Shown here piece by piece: positions 9,458 through 17,760 of a DNA stretch of 64,000 nt; the first letter of the stretch is position 1, and each line of letters opens with the position of its first letter. The stretch comes from Firmicutes bacterium ASF500 (lineage in GTDB: Bacteria; Bacillota; Clostridia; Oscillospirales; Oscillospiraceae): the NCBI GenBank assembly GCA_000492175.2, contig CP097573.1:620001-684000 (forward strand), given 5' to 3'. Made by a program: the position numbers and the translations under genes. The notes beneath the pieces are model-generated. The model ran no database searches and was not told where the DNA came from. It saw nothing but the letters and a program-made list of their open reading frames with translations.

Positions 9458-10495
9458 TTACAGCGTCTCGATCAACGCGAACAGCTCGTCCACCAGCCGG
9501 TCCTGGGGGACTTTTTTGATAATTTCCCCCTTTTGGAACAGCAGGCCCTCACCCACGCCTCCGGCGATGCCGCAGTCGGCGGCGGAAGCCTCTCCGGGGC
9601 CGTTGACGGCGCAGCCCATGACGGCCACGATGATAGGCTTGTCCACGGTCTTGAGCCGTTCCTCCACCTGATTTGCCAGGGCAATGAGGTCAATTTTCGT
9701 CCGCCCGCAGGTGGGACAGGAGACCAGCTCCGGGCCCTCCCGGCGCACCCCCGCCGCTTTCAGGATTTCCCGGGCGGCGTAGACCTCCTCCAACGGGTTG
9801 GCGGACAGAGACACCCGCATGGTGTCGCCGATTCCCAGCGCCAGCAGACCGCCGATGCCCACAGCGGACTTGAGGGTGCCCATCCGCACGGTGCCCGCCT
9901 CGGTGACGCCGATATGGAGGGGGTAATCGCTCCGCTCCCTCATCAGCTGATAGGCCCGCATGGTCACAGGCACGCTGGAGGACTTGAGGGAGACGCAGAT
10001 GTCATCAAAGTCGAATTTGTTCAGCAGGCGGATGTGTCCGAAGGCGGACTCCACCATAGCCTCGGGGCAGATCTTGCCGTATTTGGTCAAAATATCCTTC
10101 TCCAGAGAACCGCCGTTGACGCCGATACGGATGGGGATGTTATGTAAACGGCAGGCCTGGGCCACCGCCTTTACCCGGTCCTCCCCGCCGATGTTGCCCG
10201 GGTTGATGCGCACCTTGTCCGCCCCGGCGGCGATGGCCTCCAGGGCCAGCTTGTAGTCGAAATGGATGTCCACCACCACCGGGATGGTGCTGCCCTCCTT
10301 GATTTTCCCCACCGCCCGGGCGGCCTCCATATCGGGGACGGCCACCCGGACAATCTCGCACCCGGCGGCAGCCAGCTCCCTGATCTGTTTCAGGGTGGCC
10401 TCCACATCCTGGGTGGGGGTATTGGTCATGGATTGAATGGTAACGGGCGCGCCCCCGCCGATGAGGACGCCGCCCACTTTAATCTGTTTTGTCAT
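9458..10495 (-). CDS. ispG: 4-hydroxy-3-methylbut-2-enyl diphosphate synthase (IspG/GcpE)
   Basis: 345 aa from the ATG at 10495 (MTKQIKVGG), the family's usual length for bacteria without the insert. The sixth enzyme of the MEP pathway, it converts MEcPP to HMBPP using a [4Fe-4S] cluster. An N-terminal TIM-barrel part (GVLIGGGAPVTIQSMTNT, VRVAVPDMEAA) is followed by a C-terminal part with the cluster Cys residues in CPTCGRTKIDL and MGCAVNGPGEA. The start overlaps the rseP stop by a few bases, so coupling is likely. Together with dxr in the same run it shows that the organism makes isoprenoids by the MEP route. Confidence 0.97.
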   Translation of the reverse strand: MTKQIKVGGVLIGGGAPVTIQSMTNTPTQDVEATLKQIRELAAAGCEIVRVAVPDMEAARAVGKIKEGSTIPVVVDIHFDYKLALEAIAAGADKVRINPGNIGGEDRVKAVAQACRLHNIPIRIGVNGGSLEKDILTKYGKICPEAMVESAFGHIRLLNKFDFDDICVSLKSSSVPVTMRAYQLMRERSDYPLHIGVTEAGTVRMGTLKSAVGIGGLLALGIGDTMRVSLSANPLEEVYAAREILKAAGVRREGPELVSCPTCGRTKIDLIALANQVEERLKTVDKPIIVAVMGCAVNGPGEASAADCGIAGGVGEGLLFQKGEIIKKVPQDRLVDELFALIETL

Positions 10496-10497
10496 GG

Positions 10498-11562
10498 TTA
10501 CCTCCCAAAGAGCTTGCCTACGTCGCTGAAGGTGACGGCCAGCATCAGGCACATCAGCGCCGCCAGACCGGCCAGATGGACATAGTTTTCATATTTCGGG
10601 TCTACCTTTTTCCTGAAAATACCGTAAACCAGCCCGTTGACCGCCAGGAAGAACACCCGGCCTCCGTCCAGGGCGGGCAGGGGGAGCAGATTCATCACCG
10701 CCAGGTTGACGGCAATCAGCGCCGCCAGATAGCCCAGGTTCCACACCGCGTCGTAGACGGTGGGGGAGTGACTGCCCACCTCCCCCATGATGTTCACGAT
10801 ACCCACCGGCCCGGACAGGTCCCGCAGGCCCACCGCTCCGGTGAGCAGGTCGCCCAGGCTGACCCAGACCATCCGCACGAAGTCCAGGCAGGTGTTCCAG
10901 GCATAGCCCAGCTTGCCCCAAAAGCTGGTGGGCTCGGAGACGCTGGCCATCGTCAGGCCCCGCAGGCGGGTAAAACGGCCCTCCTCATCCGTGCGCTCCT
11001 GATAGGGCAGGTGGACATCCTTCAGCTCCACCCGCTGGCCGTCCCGTTCCACCACAAAGTCGATGGTCTCCCCCGCCCGGTTCAGGTAGAAATGGGCGTT
11101 GCCGTAAACCAACACGCGATGACCGTCAACAGAAACGAACCGGTCCCCCGCCAGCAGGCCGCAGTCCTCCGTACCGTAGCCCTCCAGCGGCCCGCCGTAG
11201 GTCTCCGCCAGGAACCCCTGAGCCGGGGCATACAGAACCGCCATGATTATAAGGCCGGTGAGGAAGTTCATAAAGGCCCCGGCGCAGAGAATGATAACCT
11301 TCCTCCACCACGCCGCCCGGCCGAAGGACCGGGGGTCGGAGGAGTCGTCGTCCTCCCCCTCCATGGCGCAGAAGCCGCCGACGGGCAGAGCCCGCAGGGT
11401 GTACAGGGTCTCCCCCCTCCCCCATTTGAGCAGGGCGGGCCCCATTCCCACGGCGAACTCGTTCACCTTCACCCCCAGCGCCTTGGCCGAAGCGAAGTGA
11501 CCCAGCTCGTGGGTGGCAACCAGAACACCGAAAATCAGGATCGCAATGATGATGTAGAGCAT
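10498..11562 (-). CDS. rseP: RseP-type site-2 protease (M50 zinc metalloprotease)
   Basis: 354 aa. The zinc motif HELGH is at residues 18-22 in the first membrane span, and the second metal-site motif NLLPLPALDGGR lies in the C-terminal third. A single PDZ-like region lies between them (around residues 110-200), and at least four hydrophobic segments are visible. The family (RseP, RasP/YluC) cuts anti-sigma factors and signal peptides within the membrane. Start ATG has GGAGG at 7 nt. It sits between dxr and ispG, as in many Firmicutes. The substrate in this organism is not evident. Confidence 0.93.
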   Translation of the reverse strand: MLYIIIAILIFGVLVATHELGHFASAKALGVKVNEFAVGMGPALLKWGRGETLYTLRALPVGGFCAMEGEDDDSSDPRSFGRAAWWRKVIILCAGAFMNFLTGLIIMAVLYAPAQGFLAETYGGPLEGYGTEDCGLLAGDRFVSVDGHRVLVYGNAHFYLNRAGETIDFVVERDGQRVELKDVHLPYQERTDEEGRFTRLRGLTMASVSEPTSFWGKLGYAWNTCLDFVRMVWVSLGDLLTGAVGLRDLSGPVGIVNIMGEVGSHSPTVYDAVWNLGYLAALIAVNLAVMNLLPLPALDGGRVFFLAVNGLVYGIFRKKVDPKYENYVHLAGLAALMCLMLAVTFSDVGKLFGR

Positions 11563-11601
11563 AGAGTGCCTCCAAAAGAAAATACGTTTCCAGGGGAACT
11601 A

Positions 11602-11780
11602 AGGCTCCTTTTGAAAGGAGCTGTCAGCCGCAGGCTGACTGAGGATTGCGTTCGGCGAAGCCGAACATACGAAGTAAACAAGATTTGTGCAAACCTCGTA
11701 TACTTCGTATATTTTGCTTCGCAAAATGCAATCCTCCGCCCCAGTTTGCGAACTGGGGCACCTCCTTTCAAAAGGAGGCT
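11602..11780. repeat. MITE-like inverted-repeat element between dxr and rseP
   Basis: The left arm (GGCTCCTTTTGAAAGGAGCT followed by GCTGACTGAGGATTG) and the right arm at 11729-11780 are imperfect inverted copies of each other. They enclose further hairpins built on ACGAAG and GCGAAGC. The right arm, 52 bp, recurs without mismatch at 13337-13388. There is no coding potential. It looks like a small non-autonomous mobile repeat. Confidence 0.65.
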
Positions 11781-11793
11781 TTGGGGAGCGCCC

Positions 11794-12930
11794 CTACAGC
11801 ACGGCCTCCCGCGCGGCCTTGTCGGCGTCCAGGATATCCTGCATGGTGGGATTTTGCACCGGCTTAATCTGGGCCAGGGCCTTCTCCACCTTGGCGGGGA
11901 TCTCCAAGAAGCCGATTTCCCCGGCCAGGAACTGGCCCACCGCCGCCTCGTTGGCGCCGTTGAGGACGGCTCCGGCGGAACCGCCGGTTTTGGCGGCCTC
12001 CAGAGCCAGGGCCAGACAGGGGAAGGCCTCCAAATCGGGGGCGCCGAAGGTAAGGGGCCCGCAGTTCCACAGGTCCAGGGGGGTGGACGGGCCTGTCACC
12101 CGCTTGGGGTAGGTCAGGGCGTACTGGATGGGCAGGCGCATATCCGGAGCCCCCAGCTGGGCGATCATGGCATTATCACAGTATTCCACCAGGGAGTGAA
12201 TGATACTCTCCCGATGGACCACAACGGAAATTTTTTCTGCGGGCATCCTGTACAAGTGCATGGCCTCGATGACCTCCAGCCCTTTGTTCATCAGGGTGGC
12301 GGAGTCCACGGTGATTTTGGCCCCCATGGACCAGTTGGGGTGGCGCAGGGCGTCCTCTACCGTTATACCGGCCAGCTCCTCCCGCTTTTTCCCATAGAAG
12401 GGCCCGCCGGAGCAGGTGAGAATGAGGCGCTTCACCTCTCCCCTGTCCTGGTTGGCCTCCAGGCACTGGAAGAGGGCGGAGTGTTCCGAGTCCACGGGGT
12501 AAATTTTGGCTCCGTAGTCCTTGGCCTCCTCCAGCACAAGGGGTCCGGCGCACACCAGGGTCTCCTTGTTGGCCAGACAGACCCGCTTGCCCTCCCGGAT
12601 GGAGGCCAGCGTGGGACGCAGGCCCGCCATGCCCACCAGGGCGGCAATGGCCGTGCCGGCGCTGGAGATGGTCGCCGCCTCCAGCACTCCCTCCAGCCCG
12701 CTGAGGACATGGACGTTGGTGTCCGCCAGCCGCACCCGCAGGTCGGCGGCGGCCTTCTCGTCCGCCAGGGCGGCAATGGAGGGCTTGAACTGCCGGGCCT
12801 GCTCCTCCATCAGCTTGACGCTGGAATTGGCCGCTAACGCCACCGCCTCCATACCACAGGCGGCGATCACCTCCAGCGACTGCCGCCCAATGGAGCCGGT
12901 GGACCCTAAAACTGTAACCTTTTTGCTCAT
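11794..12930 (-). CDS. dxr: 1-deoxy-D-xylulose 5-phosphate reductoisomerase
   Basis: 378 aa from the ATG at 12930 (MSKKVTVLGSTGSIGRQ), the usual length. The N-terminus is the NADPH-binding Rossmann motif GSTGSIG. The metal and substrate site shows as VDSEHSALFQCL and the flexible loop as SATLMNKGLEVIEA. Dxr performs the committed step of the MEP pathway, turning DXP into MEP. A longer in-frame extension upstream of 12930 runs through repeat DNA and is not credible as coding. The gene is flanked by copies of the 52-bp repeat, but its codon use is that of its neighbours. Confidence 0.97.
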   Translation of the reverse strand: MSKKVTVLGSTGSIGRQSLEVIAACGMEAVALAANSSVKLMEEQARQFKPSIAALADEKAAADLRVRLADTNVHVLSGLEGVLEAATISSAGTAIAALVGMAGLRPTLASIREGKRVCLANKETLVCAGPLVLEEAKDYGAKIYPVDSEHSALFQCLEANQDRGEVKRLILTCSGGPFYGKKREELAGITVEDALRHPNWSMGAKITVDSATLMNKGLEVIEAMHLYRMPAEKISVVVHRESIIHSLVEYCDNAMIAQLGAPDMRLPIQYALTYPKRVTGPSTPLDLWNCGPLTFGAPDLEAFPCLALALEAAKTGGSAGAVLNGANEAAVGQFLAGEIGFLEIPAKVEKALAQIKPVQNPTMQDILDADKAAREAVL

Positions 12931-12980
12931 AATGTTGTTCCTTTCCGGGGATTTCCCGCAGGAAATGGGGCTCCCACTCG

Positions 12981-13063
12981 TGTAGGGCGCGACGACCCCG
13001 GCGCGCCGTTCTCCCGAGGGCACTCGCTCTCCGTGGACGGCGGGCCGAGTCGTCCCGCCCTAC
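12981..13063. repeat. TGTAGGGCGCGACGA palindromic repeat, copy A
   Basis: Starts TGTAGGGCGCGACGACC and ends with an imperfect inverted copy (GGTCGTCCCGCCCTAC type). It is nearly the same as copy B at 13109 and related to copy C at 51926. It is a non-coding intergenic repeat. Confidence 0.75.
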
Positions 13064-13108
13064 CAAACCCCCGTCCCGCCCGCAGGCGAAACATACGAAG
13101 TAAACTCG

Positions 13109-13193
13109 TGTAGGGCGCGACGACCTCGGCGCGCCGTTCTCCCGAGGGCACCCTGCTTTCCGTGGACGGCGGGCCGGGTCGTCCCGCCCTACA
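13109..13193. repeat. TGTAGGGCGCGACGA palindromic repeat, copy B
   Basis: Same family as copy A with few mismatches, bounded by TGTAGGG and CCCTACA. It appears to sit inside the loop of a second copy of the MITE-like element whose right arm is at 13337. Confidence 0.75.
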
Positions 13194-13215
13194 ACGTCCT
13201 GCGGGGGTGCGCCCT

Positions 13216-13286
13216 TGTAGGGGCGGATATCATCCGCCCGCCGGACATCGCCTGAACCTGACGGGCGGATGATATCCGCCCCTACA
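13216..13286. repeat. 25-bp perfect inverted repeat, TGTAGGGGCGGATATCATCC family
   Basis: Two perfect 25-bp arms (13216-13240 and 13262-13286) surround a 21-nt loop. The ends TGTAGGG/CCCTACA match those of repeats A-C, but the interior differs, so it is a second subfamily of the same kind of intergenic repeat. Confidence 0.8.
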
Positions 13287-13336
13287 CGAGGCTCTAAAAC
13301 CTCGTTTGCTTCGCACATTTCGCCTGCGGCGAAATA

Positions 13337-13388
13337 CAATCCTCCGCCCCAGTTTGCGAACTGGGGCACCTCCTTTCAAAAGGAGGCT
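13337..13388. repeat. 52-bp direct repeat of 11729-11780
   Basis: Identical by eye to 11729-11780, including the hairpin CCCCAGTTTGCGAACTGGGG and CCTCCTTTCAAAAGGAGG. The two copies flank dxr in the same orientation, so recombination between them could delete dxr or mark an old insertion. Confidence 0.85.
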
Positions 13389-13412
13389 GGGCCGCTGCGG
13401 CGGGGACGGGGG

Positions 13413-13625
13413 TTACGCCCTCTCATCCTTCCGGCCCATCAGGTAGTCCAAGCTGACGTTGAAGTAGTCGGCCAGGAAAATCAGGCCGGGGACTTCGGGA
13501 TAGCCGTCACCGTGTTCATAACGCTGGTAACTGCGCACCTTGACGCCACAAATATCCGCCATTTCTGCCTGCTTCAGCCCTCGTTCTTTCCGCAGTTCCC
13601 GAACCCGCTCAGAAAAATCTGCCAT
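13413..13625 (-). CDS. Xre-family helix-turn-helix regulator, 70 aa
   Basis: A 70-residue single-domain HTH protein: FSERVRELRKERGLKQAEMA opens it, then VRSYQRYEHGDGYPEVPGL, and it ends in the LDYLMGR typical of Clostridial Cro/C1 proteins. GGAGG lies close to the ATG. It is divergent from the 87-aa gene at 13710; the 84-nt gap holds a consensus promoter and ACATG-type inverted repeats that could be its operator (inference). Such lone Xre proteins usually repress a neighbour. It sits in a repeat-rich gap of an otherwise core operon, which suggests later acquisition. Confidence 0.85.
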   Translation of the reverse strand: MADFSERVRELRKERGLKQAEMADICGVKVRSYQRYEHGDGYPEVPGLIFLADYFNVSLDYLMGRKDERA

Positions 13626-13641
13626 ATTTACCTCCAGGCCC

Positions 13642-13670
13642 TTGACATGACGCCAAACTACATCTATAAT
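13642..13670 (+). promoter_or_regulatory. Consensus sigma-A promoter with overlapping inverted repeats
   Basis: TTGACA and TATAAT with a 17-nt spacer, both perfect consensus, about 40 nt upstream of the ATG at 13710. ACATG at 13645 and the pair ACATG/CATGT spanning about 13674-13698 flank the -10 region, a plausible binding site for the divergent Xre protein. Confidence 0.8.
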
Positions 13671-13709
13671 AGAACATGACTATAAATTACATGTCAGGAG
13701 TGGTCTTTC

Positions 13710-13973
13710 ATGAATGAACTTCTCAAAACTCTATTTCTTGACAATCCCTGCATTCCTGAGCAGGTTTATGCCTTTTGCAATCAGCTCCCGGAATTTTGCG
13801 AGGCTGAGCAGAACTATGAAGCCGCCGCCGCGAAGCTGCAAGCGCGGCTGGGGTATGCGGAGTTTGAAGCCTTTGAGGAAACCCTCAACTGGTATATCGC
13901 CCGATACGCCCACGTCTATTATCTCTTTGGACTGGGCCTGCGTCAAGAGGTACTTTCCGCCTTGGCGTCCTAA
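13710..13973 (+). CDS. Uncharacterised 87-aa protein, divergent from Xre regulator
   Basis: The only plus-strand gene in the 5-17 kb core region. It has a consensus promoter and an AGGAG site. The product is acidic and helical, beginning MNELLKTLFLDNP and ending in a Tyr-rich helix (RYAHVYYLFGLGLR). It resembles small Clostridial proteins of the DUF6809 kind, but I am not certain. Its TAA overlaps the cdsA stop codon on the other strand, so the two genes converge with no space between them. The pairing with an Xre gene suggests a self-contained regulated module. No catalytic motif is seen. Confidence 0.75.
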   Translation: MNELLKTLFLDNPCIPEQVYAFCNQLPEFCEAEQNYEAAAAKLQARLGYAEFEAFEETLNWYIARYAHVYYLFGLGLRQEVLSALAS

Positions 13974-14788
13974 AACGCGGGCAAAATCTCCACCAGCAGC
14001 AGGAGCATGGGGGCGGCAAAGGTGGTGGAATCGAAGCGGTCCAGCATACCGCCGTGCCCGGGGAGCAGGGTGCCGTAGTCTTTCACGCCGCACTGGCGCT
14101 TAATCAGGGAGAAGGACAGGTCGCCAATCTCGGTAATCGAACTGCCCAGCAGGCCGTAGAGGGCCATGACGGGCAGCTTGACGGGGATACCGCCCAAATA
14201 CTCCACCAGCAGGCCGTAGACCAGCATGAACAGGCACCCGGACAGAATGCCGCCGATGTAGCCCTCCAGGGATTTATTCGGGCTGACCTGGGTAATCCCC
14301 CGGTGTTTTCCCAGGAAAACGCCGGCGAAATAGGCCCCGATGTCGGTGGTAAAGGCGCACACCACCGGGAGCAGGACCAGGAACTGTCCGTTGTCAAACC
14401 GCTTGAGCTGTACCAGGGCGGAGAGAAACAGGGGGATGCCCACCCCGCCAAAGAGGCACACAATGATGTGCTCGAAGCGAATTTCGCCGCTGGTACCGTA
14501 CCGGCCCAGGGCCGGGAGAAACAGCGCGGCCATCAGCAGAATCGCCACCGCCCGGGCGCTCCAGCTGCCATAGCCCAGGCTGTGCCCCACGGGGACAGCG
14601 GCGGCGGCCAGGGCGGTAAAGATATACATCCCGTTGTTGTGGGCGACCTTTGCGGCCCGCAGCAGCTCGAAGGAGGCCATCGCAGCGATACCGGCCACGA
14701 TCACCGCGATGGCGGCGGGAGGCAGGAAAAACAGAGCCGCCAGAAAGGCCGGTCCCAGGGCCAGCCCCACAATGATGCGAGTTACCAA
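13970..14788 (-). CDS. cdsA: Phosphatidate cytidylyltransferase
   Basis: 272 aa. It makes CDP-diacylglycerol from CTP and phosphatidate in the membrane. About seven hydrophobic segments are visible. The C-terminal family signature shows as SSITEIGDLSFSLIKRQ and VKDYGTLLPGHGGMLDRFDS, which carry the metal-binding Asp residues. The likely start is the TTG at 14788 with GGAGGTG upstream, one base after the uppS stop; a GTG six bases earlier is possible. Coupled to uppS in the standard Firmicutes order. Confidence 0.94.
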   Translation of the reverse strand: MVTRIIVGLALGPAFLAALFFLPPAAIAVIVAGIAAMASFELLRAAKVAHNNGMYIFTALAAAAVPVGHSLGYGSWSARAVAILLMAALFLPALGRYGTSGEIRFEHIIVCLFGGVGIPLFLSALVQLKRFDNGQFLVLLPVVCAFTTDIGAYFAGVFLGKHRGITQVSPNKSLEGYIGGILSGCLFMLVYGLLVEYLGGIPVKLPVMALYGLLGSSITEIGDLSFSLIKRQCGVKDYGTLLPGHGGMLDRFDSTTFAAPMLLLLVEILPAF

Positions 14789-14789
14789 G

Positions 14790-15539
14790 TCACACACCTC
14801 CAAACCGGCGGTCCCGGTTTTGATAGGACGCGATAGCCCGGTGCAGCTCCTCCTTGGAGAAGTCGGGCCACAGCACATCGGTGATATAAAACTCCGAATA
14901 AGCCGCCTGCCACAGCAGGAAGTTGGACAGACGCAGCTCCCCGCTGGTGCGGATGACCAGGTCGGGGTCGGGGACGCCTCTGGAGTACAGATAGCCCCCA
15001 AATTCCTCCGCGCTCAGGTGGTTGGGGTCGGCCTTACCGTCGGCGCAGTCCCGGGCAAAGGCCTTGGCCGCCCGGACCAGCTCGTCCCGGCCCCCGTAGT
15101 TGAGGCAGATGTTCACCTGACAGCCCTCGTAGTGGCGGGAAATCTCCCGGGTGCGCTCACACAGCTCCCGCAGCTCCGGGGTCAGCGGGGACAGGTCGCC
15201 AAAAAACTCCATTTTTACCCTGTCCCGCTCCATCTGGCCGATGGCCTCCAGCAGGTACTTTTTCAAAAGCCCCATGATGGCCCCCACCTCTTCCTCCGGT
15301 CGCTTCCAGTTTTCCGAGGAGAAGGCGTAGACGGTGAGATAGTCCAGGCCGATGCTTTTGCAGTAGGTGGCGATGGTGCGGAAAGTCTCCGCCCCGGCGG
15401 CGTGGCCCGCCGTCCTGGGCAGGCCGCGCTTCTTCGCCCACCGTCCGTTGCCGTCCATGATAATGGCAATGTGCCTGGGCAGACGGCTGAGGTCCACCTC
15501 CGTCCGGACTGGTTCTGTTTTTTTCGAGAAGAGGGCCAT
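14790..15539 (-). CDS. uppS: Isoprenyl transferase (undecaprenyl diphosphate synthase)
   Basis: 249 aa, the normal length. It condenses FPP with eight IPP units to make the lipid carrier for peptidoglycan and surface glycans. The catalytic P-loop HIAIIMDGNGRWAKKRG starts at about residue 23, and the C-terminal motif LVIRTSGELRLSNFLLWQ binds IPP. AAAGGAG precedes the ATG. A hairpin lies in the gap to frr. It links the MEP genes here to the polysaccharide locus by supplying the carrier (inference). Confidence 0.97.
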   Translation of the reverse strand: MALFSKKTEPVRTEVDLSRLPRHIAIIMDGNGRWAKKRGLPRTAGHAAGAETFRTIATYCKSIGLDYLTVYAFSSENWKRPEEEVGAIMGLLKKYLLEAIGQMERDRVKMEFFGDLSPLTPELRELCERTREISRHYEGCQVNICLNYGGRDELVRAAKAFARDCADGKADPNHLSAEEFGGYLYSRGVPDPDLVIRTSGELRLSNFLLWQAAYSEFYITDVLWPDFSKEELHRAIASYQNRDRRFGGV

Positions 15540-15562
15540 CTCGGTCGCTCCTTTTCAATCAA

Positions 15563-15586
15563 AGGCCCCCTTGAGAAAGGGGGCCT
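15563..15586. terminator. Hairpin between frr and uppS, possible attenuator
   Basis: A perfect 10-bp stem (AGGCCCCCTT / AAGGGGGCCT) with loop GAGA. On the minus strand, the direction of the genes, only TTTGATT follows, so termination would be partial; the better T-run is on the plus strand. Confidence 0.5.
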
Positions 15587-15630
15587 GCCTTTTATTTATC
15601 CAGCTTTTCGGTCACAATACCCAGGCCAGC

Positions 15631-16185
15631 TTACACTGCCATAAGCTCCTTTTCCTTCTTGGCGGTCAGATCGTCGATGTCCTTGCACCGCTTGTCCGTC
15701 ACGTCCTGAAGCTCCTTTTCCAGCTTCTTCTGGTCATCCTCGGTGAGCTCGGATTTTTTGGTCTTCTTCTTGATGTCGTCCATCGCGTCCCGGCGGATGT
15801 TCCGCAGGGCCACCTTGCCCTCCTCGCCGTACTTGCGCACCTGCTTGGTCAGCTCTTTACGGCGCTCCTCGGTGAGCTGGGGGAAGGACAAGCGGATCAC
15901 CCGGCCGTCATTCTGGGGGTTAATGCCCAGATCGGAGGTCTGAATGGCCTTCTCAATGGCCTTGAGCAAGGACATGTCATAGGGTTGGATGGTCAAAGTC
16001 CGGGGGTCGGGGGAGCCGATATTGGCTACCTGATTTAATGGCGTGGGAGCGCCGTAGTACTCTACGGTGATCCGGTCCAGCACGCCGGCGTTGGCCCGTC
16101 CCGCCCGGACGGCGGCAAAGTTGGATTTGACCACCTCGATGGTCTTCAACATTCTCTCCTCATAACTGGTAAGCTCAGGACTCAT
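15631..16185 (-). CDS. frr: Ribosome recycling factor
   Basis: 184 aa, the standard RRF size. It begins MSPELTSYEERM; the conserved motif VRAGRANAGVLDRITVEYYG lies at about residues 26-45, and LPQLTEERRKEL-like sequence follows (here FPQLTEERRKELTKQVR). With EF-G it splits post-termination ribosomes. The coding start overlaps the end of a 53-codon gene by 11 nt, which suggests coupled translation. It follows pyrH, the usual neighbour. Confidence 0.98.
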   Translation of the reverse strand: MSPELTSYEERMLKTIEVVKSNFAAVRAGRANAGVLDRITVEYYGAPTPLNQVANIGSPDPRTLTIQPYDMSLLKAIEKAIQTSDLGINPQNDGRVIRLSFPQLTEERRKELTKQVRKYGEEGKVALRNIRRDAMDDIKKKTKKSELTEDDQKKLEKELQDVTDKRCKDIDDLTAKKEKELMAV

Positions 16186-16336
16186 GATTGGTACTTCCTT
16201 TCTTTTGTGAGGTTACTTCCTTTTCAGGATTATATTTTTCATTTCCGGTCTCGATCCACAATACCAAATCGTTGATCTCCGTGTCGGTCCATCCCTTGGC
16301 GCGCAATCCCAAAATAAGCCTGGCGTTTTCCTGCAT
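16175..16336 (-). CDS. Small uncharacterised protein, 53 aa, overlapping frr
   Basis: ATG at 16336 opens a 53-codon frame that stops 11 nt inside frr. An AAGGAG lies about 14 nt upstream, slightly far. The product starts MQENARLILGLRAKGW, then TDTEINDLVLWIETG, and has a Lys/Glu-rich tail. The middle reads like a small helical domain; I cannot name it. It fills the whole gap between pyrH and frr, and the overlap with frr would allow coupling. It is likely real but not proven. Confidence 0.6.
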   Translation of the reverse strand: MQENARLILGLRAKGWTDTEINDLVLWIETGNEKYNPEKEVTSQKKGSTNHES

Positions 16337-16385
16337 GTCCAGCCGGTCTCACTCCTTTCAAAATCCGCACCGAAGCCCATGGACG

Positions 16386-17099
16386 TTACTCTACAATCGT
16401 CCCCACTTCCTCCCCCATCACGGCCCGGTAGATGTTCTCCGGGTCCTTCAGGGCAAAGAGCAGGACAGGAATCTTGTTGTCCATGGACAGCGAGGTGGCC
16501 GTGGTGTCCATCACCGCCAGATGCTGGGCCAGCACCTCGTCATAGCTGATTTTTCTGTACTTTTTGGCGCTGGGGTCCTTCTTGGGGTCGGCGGAGTACA
16601 CGCCGTCGATGTTCTTAGCCAGCAGAATGACATTCGCGTCGATCTCGGCGGCTCTCAGCACGGCGGCGGTGTCGGTGGAGAAGAAGGGATTGCCAGTGCC
16701 GCACCCAAAGATGACCACCCGCCCCTTCTCCAGATGCCGGATGGCCCGGGAACGGATGTAGGGCTCGGCCACGGTCTGCATCCGGATGGCGGTCTGAACC
16801 CGGACTTCCACCCCCTTCTGCTCCAGCACGTCGGCCACGGCCAAGGCGTTGATGCTGGTAGCCAGCATACCCATGTGGTCGGCCCGGACCCGCTCCATCT
16901 TGTCGCCGCCGTCCTTCAGGCCCCGCCAGAAGTTGCCGCCGCCGACCACCACGCCTACCTGGACCCCCATGTCCACACAGCGCTTGACCACGTCGCACAC
17001 CTGGCCGATCACGTTGAAATCCAGGCCCCGGGACGCTTCCCCCGCCAGGGCCTCGCCGCTGATCTTCAATAATACTCGCTTATACTTAGGCTGCTCCAT
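16386..17099 (-). CDS. pyrH: UMP kinase
   Basis: 237 aa from the ATG at 17099 ([18 protein letters not shown]), where AGGAG sits 8 nt upstream; an ATG 18 nt earlier has no ribosome site. It phosphorylates UMP to UDP. Visible motifs are LLKISGEAL at the N-terminus, [13 protein letters not shown], and [20 protein letters not shown], typical of bacterial hexameric UMPK. First gene of the core run; an AT-rich stretch upstream holds a possible promoter (TTGACT near 17170). Confidence 0.97.
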   Translation of the reverse strand: MEQPKYKRVLLKISGEALAGEASRGLDFNVIGQVCDVVKRCVDMGVQVGVVVGGGNFWRGLKDGGDKMERVRADHMGMLATSINALAVADVLEQKGVEVRVQTAIRMQTVAEPYIRSRAIRHLEKGRVVIFGCGTGNPFFSTDTAAVLRAAEIDANVILLAKNIDGVYSADPKKDPSAKKYRKISYDEVLAQHLAVMDTTATSLSMDNKIPVLLFALKDPENIYRAVMGEEVGTIVE

Positions 17100-17269
17100 T
17101 GGAACCACTCCTGTCATTTTTCTTCCCCTCTATTTTAATATAATTTTTACCGTTTGCATAGAGGGAAAGTCAAAATTTTTCAAATTGTCCACAATATGCC
17201 CCCAGCCCAACTTTCCTGAAGATTGTCAACCCCAACCTAGATAGCATCTACACAAGGGAAAGGGATTGT

Positions 17270-17760
17270 GATGGAATAGACGCATCCTATCGCAGACATG
17301 ACATAAGTGATAAAGTGTGGACGTTGCTGGAGCCCCATCTGCCTGGACATTGCGGTCAGTGGGGAGGAATCGCTCAGGATAACCGCCGTTTTATCAATGC
17401 GGTGTTTTGGGTATTGCGGACTGGAGCACCCTGGCGAGATTTACCTCCCGATTACGGGAAATGGGGCAGCGTTCATCAGCGGTTTATCCGTTGGCGCAGA
17501 AAAGGTGTTTGGGAAAAGCTTCTGGAAATTCTGATTGACAAACCGGATTATGAATGGCTGATGATTGACGCCAGCCATATCAAAATGCATCTGGCCGTGG
17601 ATGCGAGGGTGGAAGAAAGAGAAATCTTCACCCAGCGTCTTGGGCAACAAAAAGCAGTCGCTCTTTGGAATGGAATAAAGCATTATCCATCACAATCACG
17701 GTTCCTTGTTCCAGAGGAGGCAGAAACTGGTTGGAAAACCAGAATTCAAAAAGCCTGCTG
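17270..17760 (+). pseudogene. IS5-family transposase remnant
   Basis: The plus-strand frame reads RRHDISDKVW, later FWVLRTGAPWRDLPPDYGKW and WLMIDASHIKMH, all typical of the N-terminal half of IS5-type transposases (the Asp of MIDASH is the first DDE residue). After IKMH the sequence jumps to LAVDA and then loses similarity, so the rest of the catalytic core is missing. There is no proper start codon. It lies between the housekeeping run and the polysaccharide locus and is related to, but not the same as, the remnant at 32.6 kb. Confidence 0.8.

Noticed and set aside
10489..12837. Long plus-strand frame across rseP, repeats and dxr
   Set aside because: Crosses two certain genes and a repeat element on the other strand; no domain seen.
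12931..13369. Upstream extension of the dxr frame
   Set aside because: Consists of translated repeat sequence; the ATG at 12930 with MSKKVTVLGSTGSIG is the natural start.
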